A stretch of 6,373 bases of DNA, taken from assembly GCA_022425565.1 (NCBI GenBank), contig JAKMFG010000060.1, forward strand, positions 1 through 6,373. Direction: 5' to 3'. Positions 5,923-6,373 of the stretch are shown here, one piece after another. How positions within the stretch are numbered: position 1 is the first letter of the stretch; each line of letters begins with the position of its first letter. The stretch comes from Alphaproteobacteria bacterium. GTDB taxonomy: Bacteria; Pseudomonadota; Alphaproteobacteria; Puniceispirillales; Puniceispirillaceae. The notes beneath the pieces were generated by a model. That model did not search any database, was not told the DNA's origin, and saw nothing but the letters and a program-made list of their open reading frames with translations. The position numbers were made by a program, and so were the translations under genes.

Positions 5923-6373
5923 CTATCCCCCGAGCGGACGAAGCAGGTCGCGGCTGATGATGTGGCGCTGAATTTCCGAGGTGCCGTCCCAGATCCGTTC
6001 AACCCGTGCATCACGCCAGAAGCGTGCCAGCGGCAGATCGTCCATCAACCCCATGCCGCCATAGATCTGAATGGCCTCGTCGGTGACCCGTGCAAGCATT
6101 TCCGACGCATAGAGCTTGGCGGAGGCGATCTCGCGGTTGGCCGGCAGACCCTGATCCAGACGCCAGGCAGCCGACAGGGTCAGCCAGTCGGCGGCGTCGA
6201 TCTCGGTGATCATATCGGCCAGTTTGAAGCTGACGCCCTGGAACTTGCCGATCTGCTTGCCGAACTGTTTGCGCTCGGCAGCATAGTTCAGCGCATAGTC
6301 AAAGGCGCGGCGTGCACGTCCGACACACATGGTGGCGACAGTGATGCGAGTGGCATAGAGCCAGGTGTTCATC
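5923..6373 (-). CDS. Acyl-CoA dehydrogenase, C-terminal part (5' end outside the window)
   Basis: The visible 149 residues are the C-terminal helical domain of an FAD-dependent acyl-CoA dehydrogenase, a family that makes 2-enoyl-CoA (or the reverse, as CaiA does with crotonobetainyl-CoA) and passes electrons to ETF. Complete members have about 380-390 residues, so some 230 N-terminal residues lie beyond the right edge; the Met at 6372 is internal. Landmarks, numbered from that Met, are ERKQFGKQIGKFQGVSFKLADM (33-54, FAD and dimer contacts), IYGGMGLMDDLP (103-114), RFWRDARVERIWDGTSEIQR (117-136) and the RDLLRPLGG terminus. The catalytic-base position, glutamate in IYEGT/IWEGT of most members, is D129 here (codon 5986-5988). 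The alternative glutamate position used by isovaleryl-CoA dehydrogenase appears to be T8. It is the first visible gene of the minus-strand operon, with 4 bases to the synthetase gene. Family is certain, substrate unknown. Confidence 0.93.
   Translation of the reverse strand, partial: MNTWLYATRITVATMCVGRARRAFDYALNYAAERKQFGKQIGKFQGVSFKLADMITEIDAADWLTLSAAWRLDQGLPANREIASAKLYASEMLARVTDEAIQIYGGMGLMDDLPLARFWRDARVERIWDGTSEIQRHIISRDLLRPLGG

Noticed and set aside
5919..6014. Longer start (ATG 6014) for the acyl-CoA synthetase
   Set aside because: It would overlap the conserved C-terminus of the dehydrogenase, and the extra 32 residues do not look like the family. ATG 5918 has GGGGGA at good spacing.

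Overview
The window looks like a stretch of an alphaproteobacterial chromosome. The DNA is GC-rich, genes are packed tightly with strong Shine-Dalgarno sequences, and several proteins resemble alphaproteobacterial subfamilies as I remember them; no database was searched. All recognisable genes are metabolic or envelope-related. I see no mobile element, CRISPR array, tRNA or rRNA.

Layout. (1) Positions 1-1061, minus strand: a GT4-type glycosyltransferase, nearly complete, running off the left edge. (2) Positions 1062-1241: the divergent intergenic region, holding a dyad built on GCGCAA/TTGCGC that looks like an operator. (3) Positions 1242-3011, plus strand: a two-gene unit of a class II aldolase/adducin-like protein followed after 39 bases by an Ldh2-family reductase that most resembles delta1-piperideine-2-carboxylate/delta1-pyrroline-2-carboxylate reductase (DpkA). 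(4) Around 3011-3045: a convergent junction of only 22 bases with a GC-rich hairpin. (5) Positions 6373 down to 3034, minus strand: a tight three-gene unit, transcribed as acyl-CoA dehydrogenase (5' part outside the window), single-chain ADP-forming acyl-CoA synthetase, then CaiD-like enoyl-CoA hydratase. The gaps are 4 bases and a 4-base ATGA overlap.

How the genes may work together. The minus-strand unit contains the three activities needed to activate a carboxylic acid to its CoA thioester at the expense of ATP, dehydrogenate it to the 2-enoyl-CoA and hydrate it. The CaiD similarity suggests a carnitine/gamma-butyrobetaine-type substrate, but the substrate is inferred, not shown. The plus-strand pair may act on a keto acid or cyclic imino acid, and nothing in the sequence ties it to the minus-strand unit. 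The window reads mostly as ordinary accessory catabolism. The points worth a second look are the non-canonical active-site residues in the aldolase-like protein and the acyl-CoA dehydrogenase, the operator-like dyad, and the uncertain glycosyltransferase start.
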